A stretch of DNA of 64,000 bases from UBA6398 sp963660485 (lineage in GTDB: Bacteria > Bacteroidota > Bacteroidia > Bacteroidales > Bacteroidaceae): the NCBI GenBank assembly GCA_963660485.1, contig CAVKYH010000001.1, forward strand, positions 62,001 to 126,000. The letters run 5' to 3'. How positions within the stretch are numbered: position 1 is the first letter of the stretch; every line of letters begins with the position of its first letter. The notes below the pieces were generated by a model, which was given only the letters and a program-made list of their open reading frames with translations, made no database searches and was not told the DNA's origin. Positions 34,329 to 41,014 of the stretch are shown piece after piece. The position numbers and the translations under genes are program-made.

Positions 34329-36347
34329 ATGAAAACCAATGAAAAAGAGTTGGAACTAATAAAAGGCGACCAATGGTTGAAGCCTTTTGAAGAGGCTATA
34401 ACCGGACGCCATCTGTATGCGTTGCGCAAAATGCAGGAATTGACCGGAGGAAAACAGAGTTTGTCGGAATTTGCTTCGGGATATTTGTACTTTGGTTTAC
34501 ATCGTAACAAAGACAAATGGGTTTTCAGGGAGTGGGCTCCTAATGCAACCCGAATGTTTCTGATAGGCGATTTCAACAATTGGAAAGAAGTTCCGGATTA
34601 TGAGTTGCAGCGCGTGGCAAACGGCATTTGGGAAGTTTCATTGCCTCTCAATTCCATACATCATGGCGACTTGTATAAAATGAGAGTGTATTGGAACGGA
34701 GGAAGTGGCGAGAGAATTCCTGCGTGGTGCCGGCGTGTGGTTCAAGACGAACGCACCAAGATTTTCAGTGCTCAGGTTTGGAATCCCGATTGCCCGTATG
34801 TTTTCCGTAACAAAGATTTCAAGGCTACCACCGAGCCTTTGCTAATTTACGAGTGCCATATAGGAATGGCTCAGGACGCACAAGGCGTTGGCACTTACGA
34901 AGAGTTTCGGAAAAATGTGCTTCCGCGCATAGTGGCTGATGGGTATAATTGTATACAAATCATGGCAATTCAGGAACACCCGTATTATGGTTCGTTCGGT
35001 TACCATGTTTCCAACTTCTTTGCTCCGTCCAGCAGGTTCGGTACGGCCGAGGAACTAAAACATCTCATTGACGAGGCTCACGGTATGGGCATTGCCGTAA
35101 TTATGGACTTGGTTCATTCCCACGCTGCAAAGAACGAAAACGAAGGCTTGGGGAATATCGCGGGCGATCCCAACCAATATTTCTATTCCGATCAGCGTCG
35201 AGTTCACCCGGCATGGGACAGTTTGTGCTTTGATTATGGTAAAAACGAAGTGCTCCATTTCCTTTTGTCAAACTGCAAGTACTGGCTCGACGAATTCAAG
35301 TTTGACGGATTCCGTTTTGACGGGGTTACTTCTATGTTGTATTACGATCACGGGTTAGGCAAAGCTTTTTCGGGCTATGCCGATTACTACGACGGGCATG
35401 AAGATGACAACGCAATTTGTTATCTCACGCTTGCCAATCATGTGATTCACGAGGTAAATCCAAATGCAATAACTATTGCCGAAGATGTTTCTGGAATGCC
35501 GGGCTTGGCATCGCCTGTCAAGGTGGGTGGCTACGGATTTGACTATCGTTTGGCGATGAATATTCCCGATTTCTGGATTAAGATTATAAAGGAGAAGCGA
35601 GATGAAGATTGGAAGCCGAGTTCCATGCTTTGGGAATTGACTAACCGTCGCAAGGACGAGCGGAACATTTCGTATTGTGAGAGTCATGATCAGGCTTTGG
35701 TGGGGGATAAGACTATCATTTTCCGTCTTGTTGATGCCGATATGTATTGGCATTTCAAAATTTCCGATAAAAACGCGAATGTTGACCGTGGCATTGCTTT
35801 GCACAAGATGATTCGTTTGATTACCATCTCTACTTTCAACGGCGGCTACCTTAATTTTATGGGCAATGAGTTTGGTCATCCAGAATGGATAGACTTTCCG
35901 CGCGAGGGTAACGGTTGGAGCTACAAATATGCCCGGCGTCAGTGGAATTTGGTGGATAACAAGGAACTTTGTTTCCATTATCTCGGCGATTTCGACAAGG
36001 ATATGCTCAAACTGATGAAATCAGATAAACATTTGCGCGACACTCCGGTGGTTGAGATTTGGCACGATGATTCCGACCAGGTGCTTGCGTATATGCGCGG
36101 GGATTATCTTTTTGTTTTCAACTTCAATCCTGTAAAAAGTTTCGACGGTTATGGATTCCGTGTGCCCGAAGGCCGATACAATGTGGTGCTTAACACCGAC
36201 GCCAAGGAATATGGCGGGTTTGCTCTTGCCGACGACACAGTGGAGCATGCCACGCTTTTTGACAAAGAACTTCATTCGCAGGGCAAGGGCTGGGTTAAAA
36301 CTTATCTTCCGGCAAGAACTGCCGTTGTATTGAAGCACAGCAAATAA
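34329..36347 (+). CDS. glgB: 1,4-alpha-glucan branching enzyme, GH13
   Basis: It adds alpha-1,6 branches to glycogen. The 672-residue protein has an N-terminal CBM48-like domain (WVFREWAPNATRMFLIGDFN), then the GH13 barrel with VIMDLVHSHAAKNENEGL. The nucleophile Asp lies in GFRFDGVTSMLY, the acid Glu in TIAEDVSGMP, and Asp of region IV in CESHDQALVG. MGNEFGHPEWIDFPREGN is typical of branching enzymes of the eukaryote-like type. A C-terminal all-beta domain follows. No other glycogen gene is next to it. It precedes the DUF6057-like gene by 6 bases. Confidence 0.93.
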   Translation: MKTNEKELELIKGDQWLKPFEEAITGRHLYALRKMQELTGGKQSLSEFASGYLYFGLHRNKDKWVFREWAPNATRMFLIGDFNNWKEVPDYELQRVANGIWEVSLPLNSIHHGDLYKMRVYWNGGSGERIPAWCRRVVQDERTKIFSAQVWNPDCPYVFRNKDFKATTEPLLIYECHIGMAQDAQGVGTYEEFRKNVLPRIVADGYNCIQIMAIQEHPYYGSFGYHVSNFFAPSSRFGTAEELKHLIDEAHGMGIAVIMDLVHSHAAKNENEGLGNIAGDPNQYFYSDQRRVHPAWDSLCFDYGKNEVLHFLLSNCKYWLDEFKFDGFRFDGVTSMLYYDHGLGKAFSGYADYYDGHEDDNAICYLTLANHVIHEVNPNAITIAEDVSGMPGLASPVKVGGYGFDYRLAMNIPDFWIKIIKEKRDEDWKPSSMLWELTNRRKDERNISYCESHDQALVGDKTIIFRLVDADMYWHFKISDKNANVDRGIALHKMIRLITISTFNGGYLNFMGNEFGHPEWIDFPREGNGWSYKYARRQWNLVDNKELCFHYLGDFDKDMLKLMKSDKHLRDTPVVEIWHDDSDQVLAYMRGDYLFVFNFNPVKSFDGYGFRVPEGRYNVVLNTDAKEYGGFALADDTVEHATLFDKELHSQGKGWVKTYLPARTAVVLKHSK

Positions 36348-36353
36348 ACAACA

Positions 36354-37538
36354 ATGTTCTATCGTCGGTCAACAGGCATCTTTTCTTCGCGCAATGTTGT
36401 AAGGGCGTTGCTTATGCTGCTTTTTGCGGCGTTTACGTTCTGCTACATTAATTATATGCAGTGTGATTTGATTGCCATGACCCAACATATTCTTTCTGAC
36501 GGGCAGACTCATTACAACCGGGTGGTAGGAACGGTGATTATAACGGCGGTCGCAATTGCGCTGCAGGTTATAATGTCAAATGTGTTCCGGTTGCCTGATA
36601 TTATGTATGCGTTGTCTTACGTGCCGTCGGCGTTGTTTCTTGCAGCAATCACCGATTTGGCTTGGAACTATACTACTCTCAAACTTATTGTTTACCTGTT
36701 GTTGCTCGTGGTATCGCTGGTAATCTGTGTGGGGGTGAACAAACAAGTGCCGAGAAGGCGCTCCGCGTCAACAATAAGCGTTTTGACCGTAAACGTAGGG
36801 CTTCTTACAGTGATGATACTGCTTGTCGGATTCAGCGGAAACACAAACAAGGTGCTTCATTACGAGTTGAAAATCGAGAGATACCTCAATGAAAACAATA
36901 TGTCCAAAGCATTGGAGGTGGGCAAGGGTTCTCCCGAAACGAGCAACGTGCTTACCATTGCCAGAGCCTATGCTCTGTCGCGCCAAGGGCTGCTGAATGA
37001 AAAACTGTTTGAATATCCCATTCCTGCCGGCTTGCATAGTTTGCTGCCATTGCCAGGCGACAGTCTCAAGATGATATTTCCTCCCGAAAAGATATACCAA
37101 TGGCTTGGTGCAATGCCCGGCGAAAATTCCTCGCCCAACCAGTATCTTAATGTGATAGCCGCGCAGCAGGAACTCGTGGATTCTCTACCGCAAATAATGG
37201 AATATTTTTTGGCAACTCAACTTGTTAATAAACAAATCGATAGGTTTGCCGAAAATTACAAGGCATCTCGTTTAAACGATGTCAGAGATAATTTAAACTA
37301 TGTCAGACATAATTTTAACGAGAAGCATTGTCGTGAGGCCATTGTTTTGTATCAGCATATCAGAACCAAACCTGTGGTTACTATCAAGGACAATCTGACA
37401 GAAACAAACTATAATGATTTCATGGATATAGCCCATTCGCGCAAAAATGCCAAAGAGAAACTAAATCTCTTGCGCTCGCAATATGGCGACACCTATTGGT
37501 GGTACTACTATTTCGTGAAAACAAATTCTACAAAATGA
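36354..37538 (+). CDS. DUF6057-like membrane protein carrying an in-frame repeat insertion
   Basis: A 394-residue protein: about five membrane helices in residues 15-165, then a soluble helical part. The C-terminus (NYNDFMDIAH, YGDTYWWYYYF) resembles that of the DUF6057 protein at 61330-63036 (TLDQYFMDFM, ASTYWSYLMF). NKQIDRF..CREAI likewise matches NKEVDKF..YAEAI there, so I place it in or near DUF6057, though shorter. Between those blocks residues about 303-325 (SRLNDVRDNLNYVRHNFNE and flanks) are encoded by a copy of the window's palindromic repeat. The frame stays open through it. Function is unknown. Its stop overlaps the next gene's ATG (ATGA). Confidence 0.7.
   Translation: MFYRRSTGIFSSRNVVRALLMLLFAAFTFCYINYMQCDLIAMTQHILSDGQTHYNRVVGTVIITAVAIALQVIMSNVFRLPDIMYALSYVPSALFLAAITDLAWNYTTLKLIVYLLLLVVSLVICVGVNKQVPRRRSASTISVLTVNVGLLTVMILLVGFSGNTNKVLHYELKIERYLNENNMSKALEVGKGSPETSNVLTIARAYALSRQGLLNEKLFEYPIPAGLHSLLPLPGDSLKMIFPPEKIYQWLGAMPGENSSPNQYLNVIAAQQELVDSLPQIMEYFLATQLVNKQIDRFAENYKASRLNDVRDNLNYVRHNFNEKHCREAIVLYQHIRTKPVVTIKDNLTETNYNDFMDIAHSRKNAKEKLNLLRSQYGDTYWWYYYFVKTNSTK
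37260..37330 (+). repeat. Palindromic repeat copy 9, inside a coding sequence
   Basis: AAGGCATCTCGTTTAAAC, GATGTCAGAGATAA, TTTAAAC, TATGTCAGACATAA and TTTTAACGAGAAGCATT follow in the order of class-2 copies with outer arms. The copy lies wholly within the 36354-37538 gene, in a frame without stops, and gives about 23 residues. The unit GTCAGAGAT has one change from GTCAGACAT. Confidence 0.88.
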
Positions 37539-38155
37539 TTATGGAAACAGAAAACATAGACGGAATAGCAAGAATATTGCTAAACGCAGCCAATGCAATC
37601 TTTACAAAACAACAAAACAGCAATTCGGCGCTGACGGTGGAGGATATTTTTGAAACTCTCTCGCTCTTCAAGGAAAATCTGCTCAATGCTCAGGCAAATG
37701 TGGTGGAAACACGTCCTGAAGTGCTGGCTTGCGATGTGGTTCGCTTCCAGAACAACAAAGACAAATGGGTGGCTTTTGTGGGACTTCTCAACGGACATCC
37801 TTATGAAATCTTTACCGGTTTGCAGGACGACGACGAGGGAATACTTTTGCCCAAAACTGTAACAAAAGGAAAGATTATCAAGGTGGTCAATGCCGACGGT
37901 TCAAAAAGATACGACTTTCAGTTTGAAAACAAGCGCGGATATAAGACTACGGTTGAGGGACTTTCCGAAAAATTCAACAAGGAATATTGGAACTATGCCA
38001 AGCTAATTTCCGGCGTGTTACGCTACAGAATGCCGCTGCAAAACGTTATAAAACTCGTAAGTTCGCTTTCGCTCGAAAGCGAAAGCATAAACACCTGGAA
38101 AAACGGCGTGGAACGCGCACTGAAAAAGTATCTGTCAGAAGAAAATCCGGTATAA
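37535..38155 (+). CDS. Orphan C-terminal domain of class II (NrdJ-type) ribonucleotide reductase
   Basis: A 206-residue protein whose body (DVVRFQNNKDKWVAFVGLL, GHPYEIFTGLQDDDEGILL, YDFQFENKRGYKTTVEGL, FWNYAKLI-like EYWNYAKLISGVLRY, INTWKNGVERALKKY) is recognisably the C-terminal extension of B12-dependent ribonucleotide reductases of Bacteroidota. There it is followed by a cysteine-rich zinc-finger tail. Here no reductase barrel precedes it, the tail is missing, and only one Cys remains. In Pseudomonas NrdJ is split and the C-terminal part is a separate NrdJb, so a split subunit is possible; a retained fragment with a new role is another option. ATG 37535 overlaps the previous stop; 37541 is an alternative. 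Confidence 0.7.
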   Translation: MIMETENIDGIARILLNAANAIFTKQQNSNSALTVEDIFETLSLFKENLLNAQANVVETRPEVLACDVVRFQNNKDKWVAFVGLLNGHPYEIFTGLQDDDEGILLPKTVTKGKIIKVVNADGSKRYDFQFENKRGYKTTVEGLSEKFNKEYWNYAKLISGVLRYRMPLQNVIKLVSSLSLESESINTWKNGVERALKKYLSEENPV

Positions 38156-38263
38156 GTCAAATAAAACCGCCTTTCCTTCCCTTCTGTTGTGGTTGAATAT
38201 GGTTGAACACCGCAAAACAAAGGTTATAATGGGTGTGTAAGATTTGATGTATGACGTATAGTA

Positions 38264-38353
38264 AAAACAATGTCTGACCTTGTAAAAACGAAGTCAGACA
38301 TTATTTGAATAATATCAGACATTGTTTAAATAATGTCTGATATTGTTTTTCGC
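38264..38353. repeat. Palindromic repeat copy 10 (class 2)
   Basis: Four units: AATGTCTGACCTTG, GAAGTCAGACATTA, AATATCAGACATTG and AATGTCTGATATTG. The linkers are TTTGAATAA and TTTAAATAA. It is the longest class-2 copy and lies between convergent genes (NrdJ-like domain and DUF5024). Confidence 0.85.
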
Positions 38354-38483
38354 AAATAGGGCGTTGTGTTACGAAAGACTGTTTGTGTGAATTCCTGCGG
38401 CTATAGTGCGCTGGCTTTTATGACATGATTTGTTCGTAAAAACAACAATAGCTTCCGCGAGGAAGCTGCCAGATTCTACAACG

Positions 38484-38530
38484 TAAAAAATAAGCCGCCG
38501 GAGAAGGGGATACCTTTGTTCCGGCGGCTT
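38484..38530 (-). terminator. Terminator of the ECF sigma operon
   Basis: On the minus strand AAGCCGCCGGA pairs perfectly with TCCGGCGGCTT (17-base loop) and is followed by ATTTTTTACG. It begins 8 bases after the DUF5024 stop. A smaller hairpin, AGCTTCC with GGAAGCT, lies at 38450-38467. Confidence 0.85.
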
Positions 38531-38537
38531 AATCGGT

Positions 38538-38927
38538 TTATTTCAATTTCACGATAATCGTTACTGTTACTTCGGGATAGAAATCTTCATCGTCGTATTT
38601 CATCATATAAATGCGGTTGCTCTTTGCATTGCTTGTCGTGAAAATCGTGGTTACTATATCGTTTGAACGGGAAGTGTTGGTAGTTTTGTTTTGCTTCGCT
38701 TCTTTGTTGAAACAGTTGATTACTTTTTTTGAATTCACTCCTTCAACAATAAGTTTCTTCACCACTTTTTCCACTTCGTGGGTTTTTGAATTGCGTTGAA
38801 TGATTGACGAGTATTGTGAACTTCCTATCGTAGAATATTGTCCCATCATTTCGTCAACACTGTTTTGCGCCATTGCAACCAGCGGTATTACCAGTGTGGT
38901 CAAAACGAATATTATCTTGCGTGTCAT
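38538..38927 (-). CDS. DUF5024-type secreted protein
   Basis: A 129-residue protein with a signal peptide (IIFVLTTLVIPLVAMAQ) and a small domain (NSVDEMMGQYSTIGSS, KTHEVEKVVKKLIVEG) that looks like the Bacteroidota DUF5024 family. In this phylum such genes commonly close ECF sigma operons with head-GIN proteins, as here. Function is unknown; surface-stress sensing is only a guess. It starts 4 bases after the anti-sigma stop. Confidence 0.75.
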   Translation of the reverse strand: MTRKIIFVLTTLVIPLVAMAQNSVDEMMGQYSTIGSSQYSSIIQRNSKTHEVEKVVKKLIVEGVNSKKVINCFNKEAKQNKTTNTSRSNDIVTTIFTTSNAKSNRIYMMKYDDEDFYPEVTVTIIVKLK

Positions 38928-38931
38928 TGTT

Positions 38932-39453
38932 TCAGTCTTTAAGCATTTGCTCCATTAGTTTTCTTTGCTGCGGGTCTTTCACGTTTTGCAGCACCTCTTC
39001 TTCCACATCGTCGATGGTTTGCAGACTTGCTACTTTGTTTTCCAGTTTTTCGGCGTCGCTCAGCGTTTCGTTTATGGTGTTCTTGATTTTTCTGAGGTCG
39101 TCGATGCGCTGTCCGTTCACTATCACGTAGCTGCCTCCGTATAAGTTTGCCAATTTGCTTTCTTCGATATGGTTTACAAAGAGTGTGGCGCCAAACACGA
39201 TTGCTATCATTGCTGCCGTGCCTATTGCTATGCGGCTCCAAACGGGCAAGAACTTGAATTTGGGCTTTCTTGTCTGCATTGCCACAAATTCGGTGTCAAC
39301 TGCCGCCATGTCCAGAAACATTTCCCGGTATTCCTGTAAACTTTCGGGTATTTCCGGGTTTTGGAAATAGGCGTAAAGTTTCCGTTCCTCCTTTACTGTG
39401 GTTTCGCCGTCAAAGAAGCGGTCGACAAGTCGTTTTATTTCCTCAGTTTTCAT
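38932..39453 (-). CDS. Probable anti-sigma factor, single-pass membrane protein
   Basis: A 173-residue protein with an N-terminal cytoplasmic helical part (EEIKRLVDRFFDGETTVKEE), one membrane helix at about residues 70-92 (IAIGTAAMIAIVFGATLFV) and a short outer domain. The N-terminal 'L..F..G.TT..EE..L..Y' pattern is typical of Bacteroidota anti-sigma proteins that hold an ECF sigma at the membrane. Its start overlaps the sigma gene by 11 bases, which supports the pairing. Confidence 0.75.
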   Translation of the reverse strand: MKTEEIKRLVDRFFDGETTVKEERKLYAYFQNPEIPESLQEYREMFLDMAAVDTEFVAMQTRKPKFKFLPVWSRIAIGTAAMIAIVFGATLFVNHIEESKLANLYGGSYVIVNGQRIDDLRKIKNTINETLSDAEKLENKVASLQTIDDVEEEVLQNVKDPQQRKLMEQMLKD

Positions 39454-39922
39454 TGTCCTTTTTGTATTGAAGTCTTATAGCCATTCGTCCCCGGCTTATT
39501 GTTTGTCGGATAGTAGCCTCTTTTATTCCGGTGAGCTTGGAGATTTTTTCGTATTCCATGCCGTCGATAAGCCTCAGACGTATGATTGTTTGCTGCGCTT
39601 GCGGCATTTGGTCTATGATATTCATCACCTTGTTGTAACGTTCATGGATATCGTTTGAATTTGAAGGCGTTCCGATTTCCATTCCGTCGATATCCACGGT
39701 AGGTTTCTCGCGTCTCAGAGTGTCTACGGCAATGTTTCTCACCAGGATGTTTGCTATGCCGTTGATAGGTTCCCGTAGGGTTTCTTTTATCTCCCATAGC
39801 CGGAGAAGGGCATCCTGCACCATATCTTCCGCCCTGCTGTCTGAGGGGAAATATCTGCGTGCCGTTGCCAGCAGTTCCTTTCGTATTGTCTGCATGGCTT
39901 GTTGTAGTGCCTCTCCTGTCAT
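39443..39922 (-). CDS. ECF-type RNA polymerase sigma factor
   Basis: A 159-residue sigma-70 family protein with region 2 (YFPSDSRAEDMVQDALLRLWE) and region 4 (MPQAQQTIIRLRLIDGMEYE, KISKLTGIKEATIRQTISRG). No region 3 is present, as usual for ECF factors. It likely drives the head-GIN operon itself and unknown other targets in response to an envelope signal passed on by the anti-sigma. It follows the head-GIN gene by 17 bases. Confidence 0.93.
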   Translation of the reverse strand: MTGEALQQAMQTIRKELLATARRYFPSDSRAEDMVQDALLRLWEIKETLREPINGIANILVRNIAVDTLRREKPTVDIDGMEIGTPSNSNDIHERYNKVMNIIDQMPQAQQTIIRLRLIDGMEYEKISKLTGIKEATIRQTISRGRMAIRLQYKKDNEN

Positions 39923-39939
39923 GGAATTGAAGAACGGTC

Positions 39940-40803
39940 TTAGAAGTTGTTCAGACCTTTGGTGTTGGTTTTTGCAACTCCGCTGTTTTCTATATTCGTG
40001 TTGTCGGCTGTGCCGGTGAATACTATCTTAGATGCTCCGCTGTTGTCCGACTTCAGTGTGCGGCAGTTCACATCTATTTCCAGTTTGCCGGCTCCGCTGT
40101 TGTCCACGTCTATGTTGTTGCCTTTGAATTTCAGTATGCCGTTGGTCGCGCCTGAACATTCAACGTCAAGATCGTCTGATTCCACATTCATGTTTACCCT
40201 TGTTGCTCCGCTGAAATCAAGTTTCGTTTTTTTGCCTTTGAGCAATCCGATGTTGCATCTGGTAGCTCCGCTAAAATCGGCTGTGAATGTTGATGAATCA
40301 ATCTCTTTTGCTTCGAACTTGCATGCTCCCGAGAGTTCCACGTATGTCATGTTGGGCGCGCTTATGTAAATGTTCATGAAAGCATGTTGGTAACTGCCAC
40401 GGGTGCTTTTGAAATCGATAGTAAGATTGCCGTTATTGTTGTTTATAATGAGTTTCTTCATCAATTCGGGTGTGCCTTCGGCTTTCACATAGTAGTTGTT
40501 TTCTTGGGTGAAATAGATGTTGGCAATGCCGCAGCTTGTGATTTTCGAGAAATTTTTGAGATCGAATGTCTTTGAAACGCTTTCGCCTTTTTCGTCATCG
40601 TTTGTCTCTATCGATTTAAGTGAATTGTCAAGAGACTTAAGCGAACTTTTAAGAGGTTTAAGCGAATTGTCAACATCGTTTATGACGGCGTCGACCAGTT
40701 CTTCGTCATATTCGTTGGAATTTGCGTTTTTGGAGTTTGCGCAACTTGTGTTTGCGCATAATGTCAACCCTAAAAGGGCTCCGATAAGAATCTTTTTATT
40801 CAT
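39940..40803 (-). CDS. Head-GIN (DUF2807) lipoprotein
   Basis: A 287-residue exported protein. The N-terminus MNKKILIGALLGLTLCANTS is a lipoprotein signal with Cys close to its end, and a low-complexity spacer with LKSLDNSLKS-like repeats follows. The C-terminal beta-helix has repeats typical of head-GIN/DUF2807 (LSGACKFEAKEI, FSGATRCNIGLLKG, CSGATNGILKF, NSGAGKLEIDV, NSGASKIVF). The family's role is unknown, and it is often linked to ECF operons. The start at 40803 is chosen over an upstream alternative at 40962, which would translate repeat and promoter DNA and lacks a signal peptide. First gene of the operon. Confidence 0.85.
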   Translation of the reverse strand: MNKKILIGALLGLTLCANTSCANSKNANSNEYDEELVDAVINDVDNSLKPLKSSLKSLDNSLKSIETNDDEKGESVSKTFDLKNFSKITSCGIANIYFTQENNYYVKAEGTPELMKKLIINNNNGNLTIDFKSTRGSYQHAFMNIYISAPNMTYVELSGACKFEAKEIDSSTFTADFSGATRCNIGLLKGKKTKLDFSGATRVNMNVESDDLDVECSGATNGILKFKGNNIDVDNSGAGKLEIDVNCRTLKSDNSGASKIVFTGTADNTNIENSGVAKTNTKGLNNF

Positions 40804-40834
40804 GATGTTTGATAAATTGTTCGTTCTTTTACCC

Positions 40835-40864
40835 CTTATACGCTGGTCAACGGTTTTTGTTACA
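40835..40864 (-). promoter_or_regulatory. Possible ECF-sigma promoter of the head-GIN operon
   Basis: On the minus strand TGTAACA is followed after 15 bases by CGTATAAG, about 32 bases before the head-GIN ATG. TGTAAC with CGTA/CGTC is the type of promoter assigned to Bacteroidota ECF factors, and an autoregulated operon would carry one here. No TAnnTTTG box is seen at this place. Confidence 0.45.
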
Positions 40865-40927
40865 TCAACGCGGCGAAAAAATAAAAAAAAATCTTCTTTG
40901 AAACATCGGGTATAGGGCCGCAAAATT

Positions 40928-41011
40928 GCGATATCGGATATCGTGAAAACGATGTCTGACATAGTTTAAATTACAAGGCATCTAGTTTAAATTATGTCTG
41001 ACATCGTAAAA
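40928..41011. repeat. Palindromic repeat copy 11
   Basis: GCGATATCGGATATCGTGA, then the class-2 unit GATGTCTGACATAG, TTTAAATT, CAAGGCATCTAGTTTAAATT and a second class-2 unit TATGTCTGACATCG. An outer-arm element is embedded in the middle, not at the ends. It lies between the head-GIN gene and the GH13 gene and ends 4 bases before the GH13 stop. Confidence 0.85.
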
Positions 41012-41014
41012 GCT

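Noticed and set aside
37535..38155. Complete class II ribonucleotide reductase
   Set aside because: Only the C-terminal extension is present; the catalytic barrel and the cysteine tail are missing.
40804..40962. Longer start for the head-GIN protein
   Set aside because: It would translate repeat copy 11 and the candidate ECF promoter and would bury the lipoprotein signal.
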